Shown here piece after piece: positions 1-5,711 of a stretch of 5,711 nucleotides of DNA (its first letter is position 1; every line of letters starts with the position of its first letter). Source of the DNA: an uncultured Desulfobacca sp. (GTDB lineage Bacteria > Desulfobacterota > Desulfobaccia > Desulfobaccales > Desulfobaccaceae); NCBI GenBank assembly GCA_937958145.1, contig CALGOE010000091.1:1-5711 (forward strand), read 5' to 3'. Position numbers and translations under genes: made by a program. The notes beneath the pieces are model-generated. The model saw nothing but the letters and a program-made list of their open reading frames with translations. It was not told the origin of the DNA and ran no database searches.

Positions 1-12
1 GCCACGATCCTC

Positions 13-729
13 TCAGGCCCGGGCCGCGGCGATTTCGGCCACGACCCGTCGGGCCGCCGCCACCGGATCGGCGGCCTGGCGGATGGGGCGGCCCACCACA
101 ATGTAGTCAGCCCCTTCCCGCAGGGCCTGATACGGCGTCAGGATGCGTTTCTGGTCGTCGCCCGGCACGGCCGCCCACTCCGGCCGGATGCCCGGGCAGA
201 CCACGAGAAAATCCGGGCCAAACTGCTCTTTCACCGCACACGCTTCCGTGGCGGCACAGACGACGCCGGCGCAGCCCGCGGCTTGCGCCAGGGCGGCCCG
301 CCGGAGCACCAGCCTCACCGGGGGATCGGCATATTGCGGGTCAATCCCTCCAGCCAAGAGGTCGGCGGTATTGAGGCTGGTAAGGACCGTCACTCCCAAC
401 ACCTGTATGCCCTGGGCCCGGGCCGCGGCCGTTGCTCCTTGCAATCCTTTCCCCTGTTCGCAGTGGATGGTGGTGAATTTCACGCCCGCAAAGAGATTCT
501 GCAGGGCCGCCTGCATAGTCGCCGGGATGTCGTGAAATTTCAGGTCCAGGAAAAAACCGACGCCCATGGCCGCACTCAGACTTTGCAATATCTGCGGGCC
601 CGTGGCGACAAAGAGTTCCAGACCCACCTTGAAGAGCCCCACTTCACCCTGCAGCAGGTCGATGTAGCGCCGGGCCTGATCGGCGTCCGGCACATCCAGC
701 GGGAAGATCAACCGGTCCCGGGGTTCCAT
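13..729 (-). CDS. pyrF: Orotidine-5'-phosphate decarboxylase (PyrF)
   Basis: Cytoplasmic enzyme that decarboxylates OMP to UMP, the last step of de novo pyrimidine synthesis. The 238-residue product is full length for the short bacterial (group 1) family and forms a single TIM barrel. Visible landmarks are D12 in the first strand (LIFPLDV), K34 in FKVGLELF, the catalytic DLKFHDIPAT block with D62, K64 and D67, strand VLGVTVLTSL at 110-119, PGIRP at 179-183, and the phosphate-binding GRPI at 213-216 with R214. Together K34, D62, K64 and D67 give the family's Lys-Asp-Lys-Asp charge network. The ATG start is preceded by AAAGGAA about 14 bases upstream and a weaker AGAG at 7 bases; no in-frame start lies nearby. 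The segment after strand 4 reads HCEQGKG where many family members have HAxGG, a variation I take to be lineage-specific. It lies 132 bases downstream of the aldo/keto reductase gene, behind a hairpin pair, so it is probably not functionally tied to it. Confidence 0.97.
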   Translation of the reverse strand: MEPRDRLIFPLDVPDADQARRYIDLLQGEVGLFKVGLELFVATGPQILQSLSAAMGVGFFLDLKFHDIPATMQAALQNLFAGVKFTTIHCEQGKGLQGATAAARAQGIQVLGVTVLTSLNTADLLAGGIDPQYADPPVRLVLRRAALAQAAGCAGVVCAATEACAVKEQFGPDFLVVCPGIRPEWAAVPGDDQKRILTPYQALREGADYIVVGRPIRQAADPVAAARRVVAEIAAARA

Positions 730-763
730 AGCGTGATCTCTGATTCCTTTTGGCCCTGTGGCG

Positions 764-825
764 CAGCCCCTGGCAAAGTTGGGGCTGGGGGAAGGGCCGG
801 GGGCGTTACCCCCTGGCCCCTCCCC
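764..825. repeat. Two abutting palindromic stem-loops between reductase gene and pyrF
   Basis: Two inverted repeats sit back to back. The larger (788-825) pairs GGGGA, GGGCC and GGGGG on the left with CCCCC, GGCCC and TCCCC on the right, with one mismatch (A793/C820), one bulged T (814) and a five-base loop CGTTA (804-808). The smaller (764-787) is a perfect seven-base stem CAGCCCC/GGGGCTG around a ten-base loop. On the minus strand, the direction of transcription here, both would fold in the RNA between the reductase stop and the pyrF start. No clear U-run follows either hairpin (only AACTTTG between arms), so a classical intrinsic terminator is not supported. A REP-like dispersed palindrome, an mRNA-stabilising structure or a Rho-assisted 3' end all remain possible. 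Confidence 0.6.
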
Positions 826-861
826 GAAAATAACAGTACTTTTTCATCGACCCGAAAGGCA

Positions 862-2094
862 TTAGGCCAGCATCTCGGCGGCCTGGTGCATCAGGGTGCC
901 GATGGCCAAACCTTGGGGGCAGACCCGTTCGGCCGCAGAGTAGTCCACCGTGGTCAATCTTGCCCGTACTGCATCGGGCAGGTCGGCAAAGGTTTCCCGG
1001 GCCAACTCCGGTTCGCCGTAGTCCCGATAATACATGAGGCAGCGCATGACCTCGGGGACCGGGATGGCGCCGTGGAGGGCCCCCTGGCAGAGGTGGCCGC
1101 AGCCGGCGCAGTAGCCGCTCTTGGTGGCCTGGGCATATTGGTGCATAATTGCCAAATCCTCCTGGGCCAACTTCGTCTTATTCAGCGCCGCGGCCACGTT
1201 GGCCGATAAAACAGTCAGATTGGGCATCTGGGAGCAGATGCTGGCAATCTGTGGATTTTCCCAGACGACCCTGAGTTTGGCCTGCTTATCGGTGAAGCCT
1301 TTCTGAAGAAAGCGTTCGGCAAAGGCCATCTCCGCCGAGCTTGCCGATTTCGGCATTCCCGGACCACCGCCCATAGTCTTCATGGCCACCAGGCCGATGC
1401 CGGCCTTGGCGCAGGCATTCACCGCCTCCACCATTTTGGGGTCGTGCATAACCCGGAAGTTATAGGTGAACATGATGGCGTCGATCCAGTCCCAGCGGGC
1501 GGCGCCGGCCAGGCACTCGGCCATATTGGTATGGGTGCTGAAGCCGAAGTATTTAATTTTTCCTCTTTTTTTCATCTCGGCGCCCCAGTCCCGGAAGGCC
1601 GGGGTCATGTCGCTGCTGCTGGTAATGCTGTGAATGTAGAAGAGATCCACGTAATCGGTCTGGAGGCGGGCCAGGCATTGCTCCAGACGTTCCGTGAGAT
1701 TGGCCCCCCGGGAGGGCACCAGTTTGGTAACAATAAAGACGTTCGGGCGGGTGCCGGGATTGCGGGCCAGGAATTTGCCGAACCCCTCTTCACTCTGACC
1801 GTTGCCATAGGCCTCGGCGGTATCCCAGTAGTTGACCCCCCATTTCAGGGCCTGTTTGATGACTATCTGATTGTTGCTGGTGTCAAACATCCCACCCAGG
1901 TTTAAAATAGGGACGCTGACGCCGGTTTTGCCCAGTACCCGCCGGGGTACGGTGGCGCCATCGCCGGCACCCGCCGGTTCCGGCGCGGCAAGGACATCGG
2001 CCACCGGCAGGCTGGCCGCGGCCAGACCCGCCAAACCCACCGCTTTGACAAATTCCCGACGGTTCAAACCGGGTTTTCTCTCTTCGTTCTTCAT
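862..2094 (-). CDS. Tat-exported aldo/keto reductase with C-terminal Fe-S cluster motif
   Basis: Predicted 410-residue oxidoreductase acting outside the cytoplasmic membrane; substrate unknown. Residues 11-17 (NRREFVK) form a twin-arginine motif, followed by a hydrophobic stretch (18-36) and a plausible cleavage region at VLAAPEP. The AKR barrel starts near residue 50 (RRVLGKTGVSVP), with the catalytic tetrad D91, Y96 (DTAEAYG), K124 (VTK) and H155 (FYIH). The C-terminal domain carries C329-x2-C332-x3-C336 and C392-Pro (CPQG), the arrangement of AKRs that end in a [4Fe-4S] domain. The segment that normally reads like IPGM in the nucleotide-binding loop is ICSQM (286-290), so NAD(P)H binding may be altered. 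I chose the ATG at 2094 because GGGAGG lies eight bases upstream; a GTG at 2103 is in frame but overlaps that ribosome site. It follows the polyferredoxin gene by 81 bases, consistent with an operon. The family call is firm; electron donor and substrate are not known. Confidence 0.92.
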   Translation of the reverse strand: MKNEERKPGLNRREFVKAVGLAGLAAASLPVADVLAAPEPAGAGDGATVPRRVLGKTGVSVPILNLGGMFDTSNNQIVIKQALKWGVNYWDTAEAYGNGQSEEGFGKFLARNPGTRPNVFIVTKLVPSRGANLTERLEQCLARLQTDYVDLFYIHSITSSSDMTPAFRDWGAEMKKRGKIKYFGFSTHTNMAECLAGAARWDWIDAIMFTYNFRVMHDPKMVEAVNACAKAGIGLVAMKTMGGGPGMPKSASSAEMAFAERFLQKGFTDKQAKLRVVWENPQIASICSQMPNLTVLSANVAAALNKTKLAQEDLAIMHQYAQATKSGYCAGCGHLCQGALHGAIPVPEVMRCLMYYRDYGEPELARETFADLPDAVRARLTTVDYSAAERVCPQGLAIGTLMHQAAEMLA

Positions 2095-2101
2095 GTCAAC
2101 C

Positions 2102-2108
2102 ACCTCCC
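2102..2108 (-). promoter_or_regulatory. Strong ribosome binding site deciding the reductase start
   Basis: The minus strand reads GGGAGGT here, with eight bases between GGGAGG and the ATG at 2094. This is the best Shine-Dalgarno match in the window. It excludes the in-frame GTG at 2101-2103, which lies inside the site itself, and shortens the reductase by three residues. Confidence 0.8.
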
Positions 2109-2175
2109 GTGGTCGGCGGGACCTTCATGAGTCCCGGTGTGTGTCATTGCCTGAAAATACCTTGACAACAGCCTG

Positions 2176-3900
2176 TTAGACCAGCAGCCGGCCGCTCTGG
2201 CTGCGGGATTCGTTCTCCCGGAACACGCGGATGGCCCGTTCGCCGGTTACCGGGCATTCCCGTTCGCACATGCCGCAGCCGATACAGCGGGATGGATCCA
2301 CATGGGGGCGCTCCAACTTGACGACGATGTCGATTTCCACTCGCTCTGCCGGCATGCCGGAGGGCGCCGGCGGGCCCTCCACCACCAAACGGTTCTCACT
2401 ACGCCGCTTGATGCGCCGCAGCCCCAATTCCGGCTGGGCCAGGATGCCCACAAAATAATCGCCGCTGGTAAGATTGACTTCGGTGGGCAAGGGGGCTTCC
2501 ACTTCTATTTCCCGGCCGAACATCCAAGCCGGCAGGCTTTCCCCATCACGGATGATTTCAAAGGCCAAACGGAGGAAAAGGGCCTTGGGACTCACGGGGC
2601 AGACCTCCTGGCAGACCAGACAGGGGCGGTCCATGGCCCAGGGGAGGCAGCGGCCCCGGTCGATGAAGGCGGTGCCGATGCGCACCGGTCCAGCCTCGGC
2701 GAATTCAGCCAGGCCCAGTTTTTCGGCAACGCTGAGGGGCCGGATTGCGGCCGTGGGGCAGACATGGCCACAGGCGATACAGGTGGGCTGACAGCCGCTG
2801 CGGCCCAAACCGTAGTTAATAACCGGACTCCAAAGGCCCTGGAGACCGGCGGCCAACAGGGCGGGTTGGATGATATTGGCCGGACAGACCCGCATGCATT
2901 GGCCGCAGCGGATACAACGGGCCAGGAAAAGGTCTTCTGCCAGGGCCCCCGGGGGACGCAGCAGGAGGGGATCACGACGGTCGCCGCTCAGTCCGCCCCG
3001 TATCCACCATGGGGCCAGAAGGAGGCCACTGCCAGCCAGGATGAGGCCGCGGCGGGAGAGATCCGGCAGACCCTTCTCACCGGCCGCCGAAGGCCGGCCA
3101 GCAAAGGTGATCCGGCCGGTGGGACAGCGATCCAGGCAATTCAGGCAGAGGACGCACTCCCCCAGAATAATCTCCTCGGACGGCCGGCAGGCCCCTTCGC
3201 AGAATTCTTCACACAACCGGCAGTCGCCGCACTTGCCGGCCTTTTGTTTGCCCAGGCGCCAGGGGCTCAGAGCAGCCAACAGACCGAACAGGGCTCCCAA
3301 CGGGCAAAGATATCGGCAAAAGAAGCGGGGGCGCAGGAGATTCAAGGACGCCACCATCAGGAAGATCACTCCCAGAAGCCACACCGAGGCATATAACCTC
3401 TGACCGTGCAGGCTGCTGTCCACCAGCGGCAGGATGGCCAGATTAACGCTGCGATAGATCAGGGGCAAAGGGTCGATGAGGCCGGTCTGGACCGTACCGA
3501 GAGCGGCCAAGATTAGAAGAAATATAAGAAAGTAATATTTAAAGGATTGGCTGGGGGTAAAGCGGTTGGCCGCCACCCGCTCCAAAGTCGGCTGGCCGCG
3601 CCGGGCCAGCCAACCGAGAAATTGGTTCATGGCCCCCAGGGGGCAGACAAAGCCACAGAAAAACCGTCCCAGAATGGCGGTGAGGACGATGGCCACAAGA
3701 CCCCACAGGAGGTTGCCATAGAAGGTGCCGGTGGCCAAGAAGGTGGCCACGGCCGTCAGCGGGGCCAATTCCAACAGCCAATTGATGGGCCAACCCCGCC
3801 ACTGCCACCACGCCGTCCCCGGCGTCGCCACCACCGCAAACCAGAGCAACAGGAGGAAGAAAAAGATCTGACTGAGGCGTCGGACAATAACAATGCGCAT
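2176..3900 (-). CDS. NapH-NapG-like fused membrane polyferredoxin with internal Tat segment
   Basis: Predicted 574-residue integral membrane electron-transfer protein. Residues 1-215 resemble NapH/MauN-type quinol dehydrogenase subunits: hydrophobic helices near 9-26, 46-77, 122-142 and 171-189, and two CxxxCP motifs (C82-C86-P87, C195-C199-P200). A two-cluster ferredoxin follows (C224, C227, C230, C234, C238; C249, C252, C255, C259-Pro). Residues 281-299 read LSRRGLILAGSGLLLAPWW, a twin-arginine motif plus short hydrophobic helix. After it comes a NapG-like part starting LLLRPPGAL, with C329/332/335/339-Pro, C370/374/377/381-Pro and C418/427/430/434-Pro, then a tail with C539/542/545/549-Pro. 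Up to six [4Fe-4S] clusters are expected. By NapH topology the first two should be cytoplasmic; the internal Tat motif suggests the last four are outside. I chose the ATG at 3900, whose product begins like NapH (MRIVIVRRLSQIFF), although its ribosome site is weak; a TTG at 3930 would add ten residues. Physiological donor and acceptor are unknown. DUF362 lies upstream and the Fe-S reductase downstream, which may be its partners. Confidence 0.9.
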   Translation of the reverse strand: MRIVIVRRLSQIFFFLLLLWFAVVATPGTAWWQWRGWPINWLLELAPLTAVATFLATGTFYGNLLWGLVAIVLTAILGRFFCGFVCPLGAMNQFLGWLARRGQPTLERVAANRFTPSQSFKYYFLIFLLILAALGTVQTGLIDPLPLIYRSVNLAILPLVDSSLHGQRLYASVWLLGVIFLMVASLNLLRPRFFCRYLCPLGALFGLLAALSPWRLGKQKAGKCGDCRLCEEFCEGACRPSEEIILGECVLCLNCLDRCPTGRITFAGRPSAAGEKGLPDLSRRGLILAGSGLLLAPWWIRGGLSGDRRDPLLLRPPGALAEDLFLARCIRCGQCMRVCPANIIQPALLAAGLQGLWSPVINYGLGRSGCQPTCIACGHVCPTAAIRPLSVAEKLGLAEFAEAGPVRIGTAFIDRGRCLPWAMDRPCLVCQEVCPVSPKALFLRLAFEIIRDGESLPAWMFGREIEVEAPLPTEVNLTSGDYFVGILAQPELGLRRIKRRSENRLVVEGPPAPSGMPAERVEIDIVVKLERPHVDPSRCIGCGMCERECPVTGERAIRVFRENESRSQSGRLLV

Positions 3901-4034
3901 GGCGTGATTTCCGGTGGCCCTTTTGATCAACAGCTCTGGGCAAGAGGAATGGACTGCATGGTTTCAGTAAGCTCTCTCGCTGCTGAGGTTCCCATCTGTA
4001 CTGCGGTCATTCTGGCCGGCCGTGGGCCGCTGCC

Positions 4035-5057
4035 TCATTGGGCCCGGAGCAGCACCGGCTGAAGTTGTTTATAGTCGGCCACACCGGCGCCGGCCGCGGC
4101 CGCCATCTGGATATAGGGGATCTCAGCCAGACTTCGTCCCAGAATTTCTGCGCCCACGGCATCCGCGGCCACCGGATCGGTGGTGATAACCATCAGTCCG
4201 GTCTCCTTGAGGTCTGACAAGGAGCCGCCGGTGGGGCCGTTGGTAACCATGGCCACCGTGCCATCCAGGATGCAGAGGGTGGGTTTCAGGAGCAGGGCCA
4301 ATTCAGTGATAATGCCGTTGATGTCCTGATGGAAAATATTGCGGCGGCCACCCAGAAACCCATAGATATTTTTCAAAGTGAGGGAAGCCCCAGCCCGCTG
4401 GTGGTCTTTCACCGGACTGAGGAGAATAACCTTGTTGACACCGGCAAAGACCCCGGCCATGGTCGGCCACTGCTGCAACAGGCGTCCTGTCGGCAGACTG
4501 ACGGGTTGGAAAAGGGCAGGGCGGGGCAGGAGGACTTGAGCGCCAACCTGCCGGGCGGCCGCCTCCAGACCGGTCACCCGAAAACAGGTGGACGGGTCGT
4601 TGATGGGGTTGTCGGTGACCAAGACCTGGGCCGCGCCGGCTTGGAAACAAAGCCTGGCCACTGCCGCAAGCAACTCCGGATGGGTCGTGGCGCCCAGAGC
4701 CGGCGGCGTCGCAAAGGCAGCATTGACCTTCAGGAGGACTCGATCTCCCGCTTGAATAAAGGCCTGCAGGCCCCCCAGGGCCTCCAGCCCCCGGGTCACC
4801 GTGGCGCCGCGGTCCAATCCCTCGACAATGGCCATTTTCCCTGCCGGGCCGGTTAAATCCGACCGGGCATAATCGCCCAAACCGGCCAGGGCCTTTTGGG
4901 GACTTAAAACACGGGGACCGTGGGCATCATGAAAAAAGAACCCCAGGCCACCGGCCGCTGCGGTCACTGCGGCTGCATAGCCCAAGCGCCGGAGGAAATC
5001 CCGGCGGCTGAGGGCGCCAGGTTGGTGGGCCGCTTCCTTTGGTTGGGTCTGGTGCAT
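4035..5057 (-). CDS. Tat-exported DUF362 domain protein
   Basis: A 340-residue protein whose residues 17-22 (SRRDFL) form a twin-arginine motif before a hydrophobic stretch (25-42), so it should be exported or membrane-anchored on the outer face; no clear AxA cleavage site is visible. From about residue 74 it matches DUF362 (PF04015): KVN at 110-112 near the end of the second strand, a THPELL helix at 125-130, VTDN at 147-150, KDH at 217-219, SLTLKNIYG at 225-233, HQD at 243-245, DG at 265-266, GPTGG at 274-278 and DPVAADAVGAEILG at 294-307. Family members often have a ferredoxin domain as well; this one has none, and its cysteines (C137, C157, C262) do not form a cluster motif. DUF362 has no settled biochemical function, so I do not assign one. 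The ATG start lacks a good ribosome site. It lies 134 bases upstream of the polyferredoxin gene and 164 bases downstream of the DUF6599-like gene, probably one transcript. Confidence 0.88.
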   Translation of the reverse strand: MHQTQPKEAAHQPGALSRRDFLRRLGYAAAVTAAAGGLGFFFHDAHGPRVLSPQKALAGLGDYARSDLTGPAGKMAIVEGLDRGATVTRGLEALGGLQAFIQAGDRVLLKVNAAFATPPALGATTHPELLAAVARLCFQAGAAQVLVTDNPINDPSTCFRVTGLEAAARQVGAQVLLPRPALFQPVSLPTGRLLQQWPTMAGVFAGVNKVILLSPVKDHQRAGASLTLKNIYGFLGGRRNIFHQDINGIITELALLLKPTLCILDGTVAMVTNGPTGGSLSDLKETGLMVITTDPVAADAVGAEILGRSLAEIPYIQMAAAAGAGVADYKQLQPVLLRAQ

Positions 5058-5221
5058 ATGGTGTCGGCTAATGTGAGCAGGGTATCGAAAAATCCGTGAC
5101 CCTTACTCAGGGTGGGTGAAAACCCCAGATGGTGGCCTGTGGCGAAGCCAAAAACCATGGCTGAGTTAAGAGGGCAATGCCGCCTGGCCTCCTCCTCTGA
5201 AAACTCTTCGGCCACAACCCC

Positions 5222-5711
5222 TCAGCGCTGGGGACCCGGCTCCGCGGACGGCTGGTTTTTCCGCACGGCCTCCTGTATGGCCAGGGTTAATTCCAGGGCC
5301 GCGGCCAGCGAGGGGGCCTCATGGACCCCGGCCAGGGTTTGATCAACCACAACCATGGCCGCAAAAAAATCCTCATACGCCAAGACGATGATCCCGTCCG
5401 GAATGGTCGGCTCCGGCACGAGTCGAAAACCGTTGGCCAGGAGAAATTCCTGATAGCGCCTGGCGTCGGCGGCGGCTTCGCCCGCCGTCGCCCGGGGGGC
5501 CAAAAATGCGGTGGCTGGCCCGGCCGGCAAGGTGTAGTCAGCGGTATAAACGTTGCTGAATCCTGCCAGACCGAAGGCATCGGCGGCTTGCAGACGCACG
5601 CTGTCCGCCACCAGCCCTTGGGGCGGAAAAAAAGCCGCCGGTTTACTGACTTGTGCTTCTGCCGGCAAGTTGGCCAGCAGCTCTGTGGTAAAAGCCGCCA
5701 GAACCGCGGCC
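5222..5711 (-). CDS. DUF6599-like protein, C-terminal part (5' end outside window)
   Basis: The reading frame is open to the right edge of the window, so only the last 162 residues are visible and the start lies beyond 5711; a TTG at 5668 is in frame but is probably internal because coding-like sequence (AAVLAAFTTELLANL) continues upstream. The visible part has the pattern I associate with DUF6599: a LPAEA segment, a FFPPQGLV(A)DSVR segment near residues 27-38, a GFSNVYTADYTL strand, then the alternation of an AFLAPR strand, an alanine-rich helix (EAAADARRYQEFLL), an EDFFAAMVVVDQTLAGVHEA block, and a closing helix (LAAALELTLAIQEAV). No cysteines or metal-binding motifs occur in the visible part. 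Function is unknown. The position directly upstream of DUF362, same strand, suggests it belongs to the same module. Whether the N terminus carries a signal peptide cannot be seen here. The family name is given from memory of its pattern and is less certain than the gene's reality. Confidence 0.65.
   Translation of the reverse strand, partial: AAVLAAFTTELLANLPAEAQVSKPAAFFPPQGLVADSVRLQAADAFGLAGFSNVYTADYTLPAGPATAFLAPRATAGEAAADARRYQEFLLANGFRLVPEPTIPDGIIVLAYEDFFAAMVVVDQTLAGVHEAPSLAAALELTLAIQEAVRKNQPSAEPGPQR

Noticed and set aside
283..1209. A 308-codon open frame on the plus strand across pyrF and the reductase gene.
   Set aside because: It is antisense to two confidently identified genes, crosses the intergenic hairpins, and resembles no protein family; GC-rich DNA gives such frames by chance.
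2117..2136. Inverted repeat CGGGAC-8-GTCCCG in the gap before the reductase gene.
   Set aside because: The six-base stem lacks a U-run and is too short to claim as a terminator or operator without comparative support.
2302..3396. A 364-codon plus-strand frame.
   Set aside because: It lies entirely antisense to the polyferredoxin, whose Cys motifs show which frame is coding; its translation is low-complexity and family-less.
3927..4037. In-frame open sequence after the DUF362 TGA, suggesting stop readthrough or selenocysteine.
   Set aside because: Thirty-five sense codons without a stop is common in GC-rich DNA, the DUF362 domain is already complete before the TGA, and no SECIS-like structure is evident.
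5099..5113. Small inverted repeat ACCCT-5-AGGGT upstream of DUF362.
   Set aside because: A five-base stem is expected by chance and does not coincide with recognisable promoter elements.
4964..5215. An 83-codon minus-strand frame (GTG start) between the DUF6599-like and DUF362 genes.
   Set aside because: It overlaps the Tat signal of DUF362 by 94 bases out of frame, its only purine-rich upstream sequence is two bases from the GTG, and it matches nothing I know. The 5058-5221 gap otherwise shows no clear promoter.

Overview
The window is GC-rich, and every gene I can support lies on the minus strand, so transcription runs from high to low coordinates. The make-up is typical of an anaerobic, respiratory, GC-rich Gram-negative bacterium. 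A Desulfobacterota (sulfate-reducer or syntroph type) origin is my best guess, from the style of PyrF and from the set of NapH/NapG-like, DUF362 and DUF6599-like genes. That assignment is an inference from protein style, not from a marker gene.

Layout in order of transcription: (1) 5222-5711, the 3' part of a gene that runs off the right edge, resembling DUF6599 proteins. (2) 4035-5057, a Tat-exported DUF362 protein. (3) 2176-3900, a large membrane polyferredoxin in which a NapH-like four-helix quinol-dehydrogenase-type module and its two cytoplasmic clusters are fused, through an internal twin-arginine segment, to a NapG-like ferredoxin part plus one extra C-terminal cluster. (4) 862-2094, a Tat-exported aldo/keto reductase with a complete Asp-Tyr-Lys-His tetrad and a C-terminal Cys cluster probably holding a [4Fe-4S] centre. 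(5) 13-729, pyrF, orotidine-5'-phosphate decarboxylase, a housekeeping pyrimidine gene. The gaps between genes are 80-200 bases. The only striking structure is a pair of directly abutting hairpins at 764-825 between the reductase gene and pyrF.

How they may work together: the four genes upstream of pyrF look like one redox module directed to the outer face of the cytoplasmic membrane. The polyferredoxin could carry electrons across the membrane, from quinol or cytoplasmic donors through up to six [4Fe-4S] clusters. The exported reductase, which has its own Fe-S domain and a poorly conserved nucleotide-binding segment, could then take electrons from it instead of from NADPH. DUF362 and the DUF6599-like protein have no established function and would be accessory or substrate-related partners. 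This module is the part of the window worth following up. Its substrate cannot be read from the sequence. pyrF looks functionally unrelated and is probably separated from the module by the hairpin pair.
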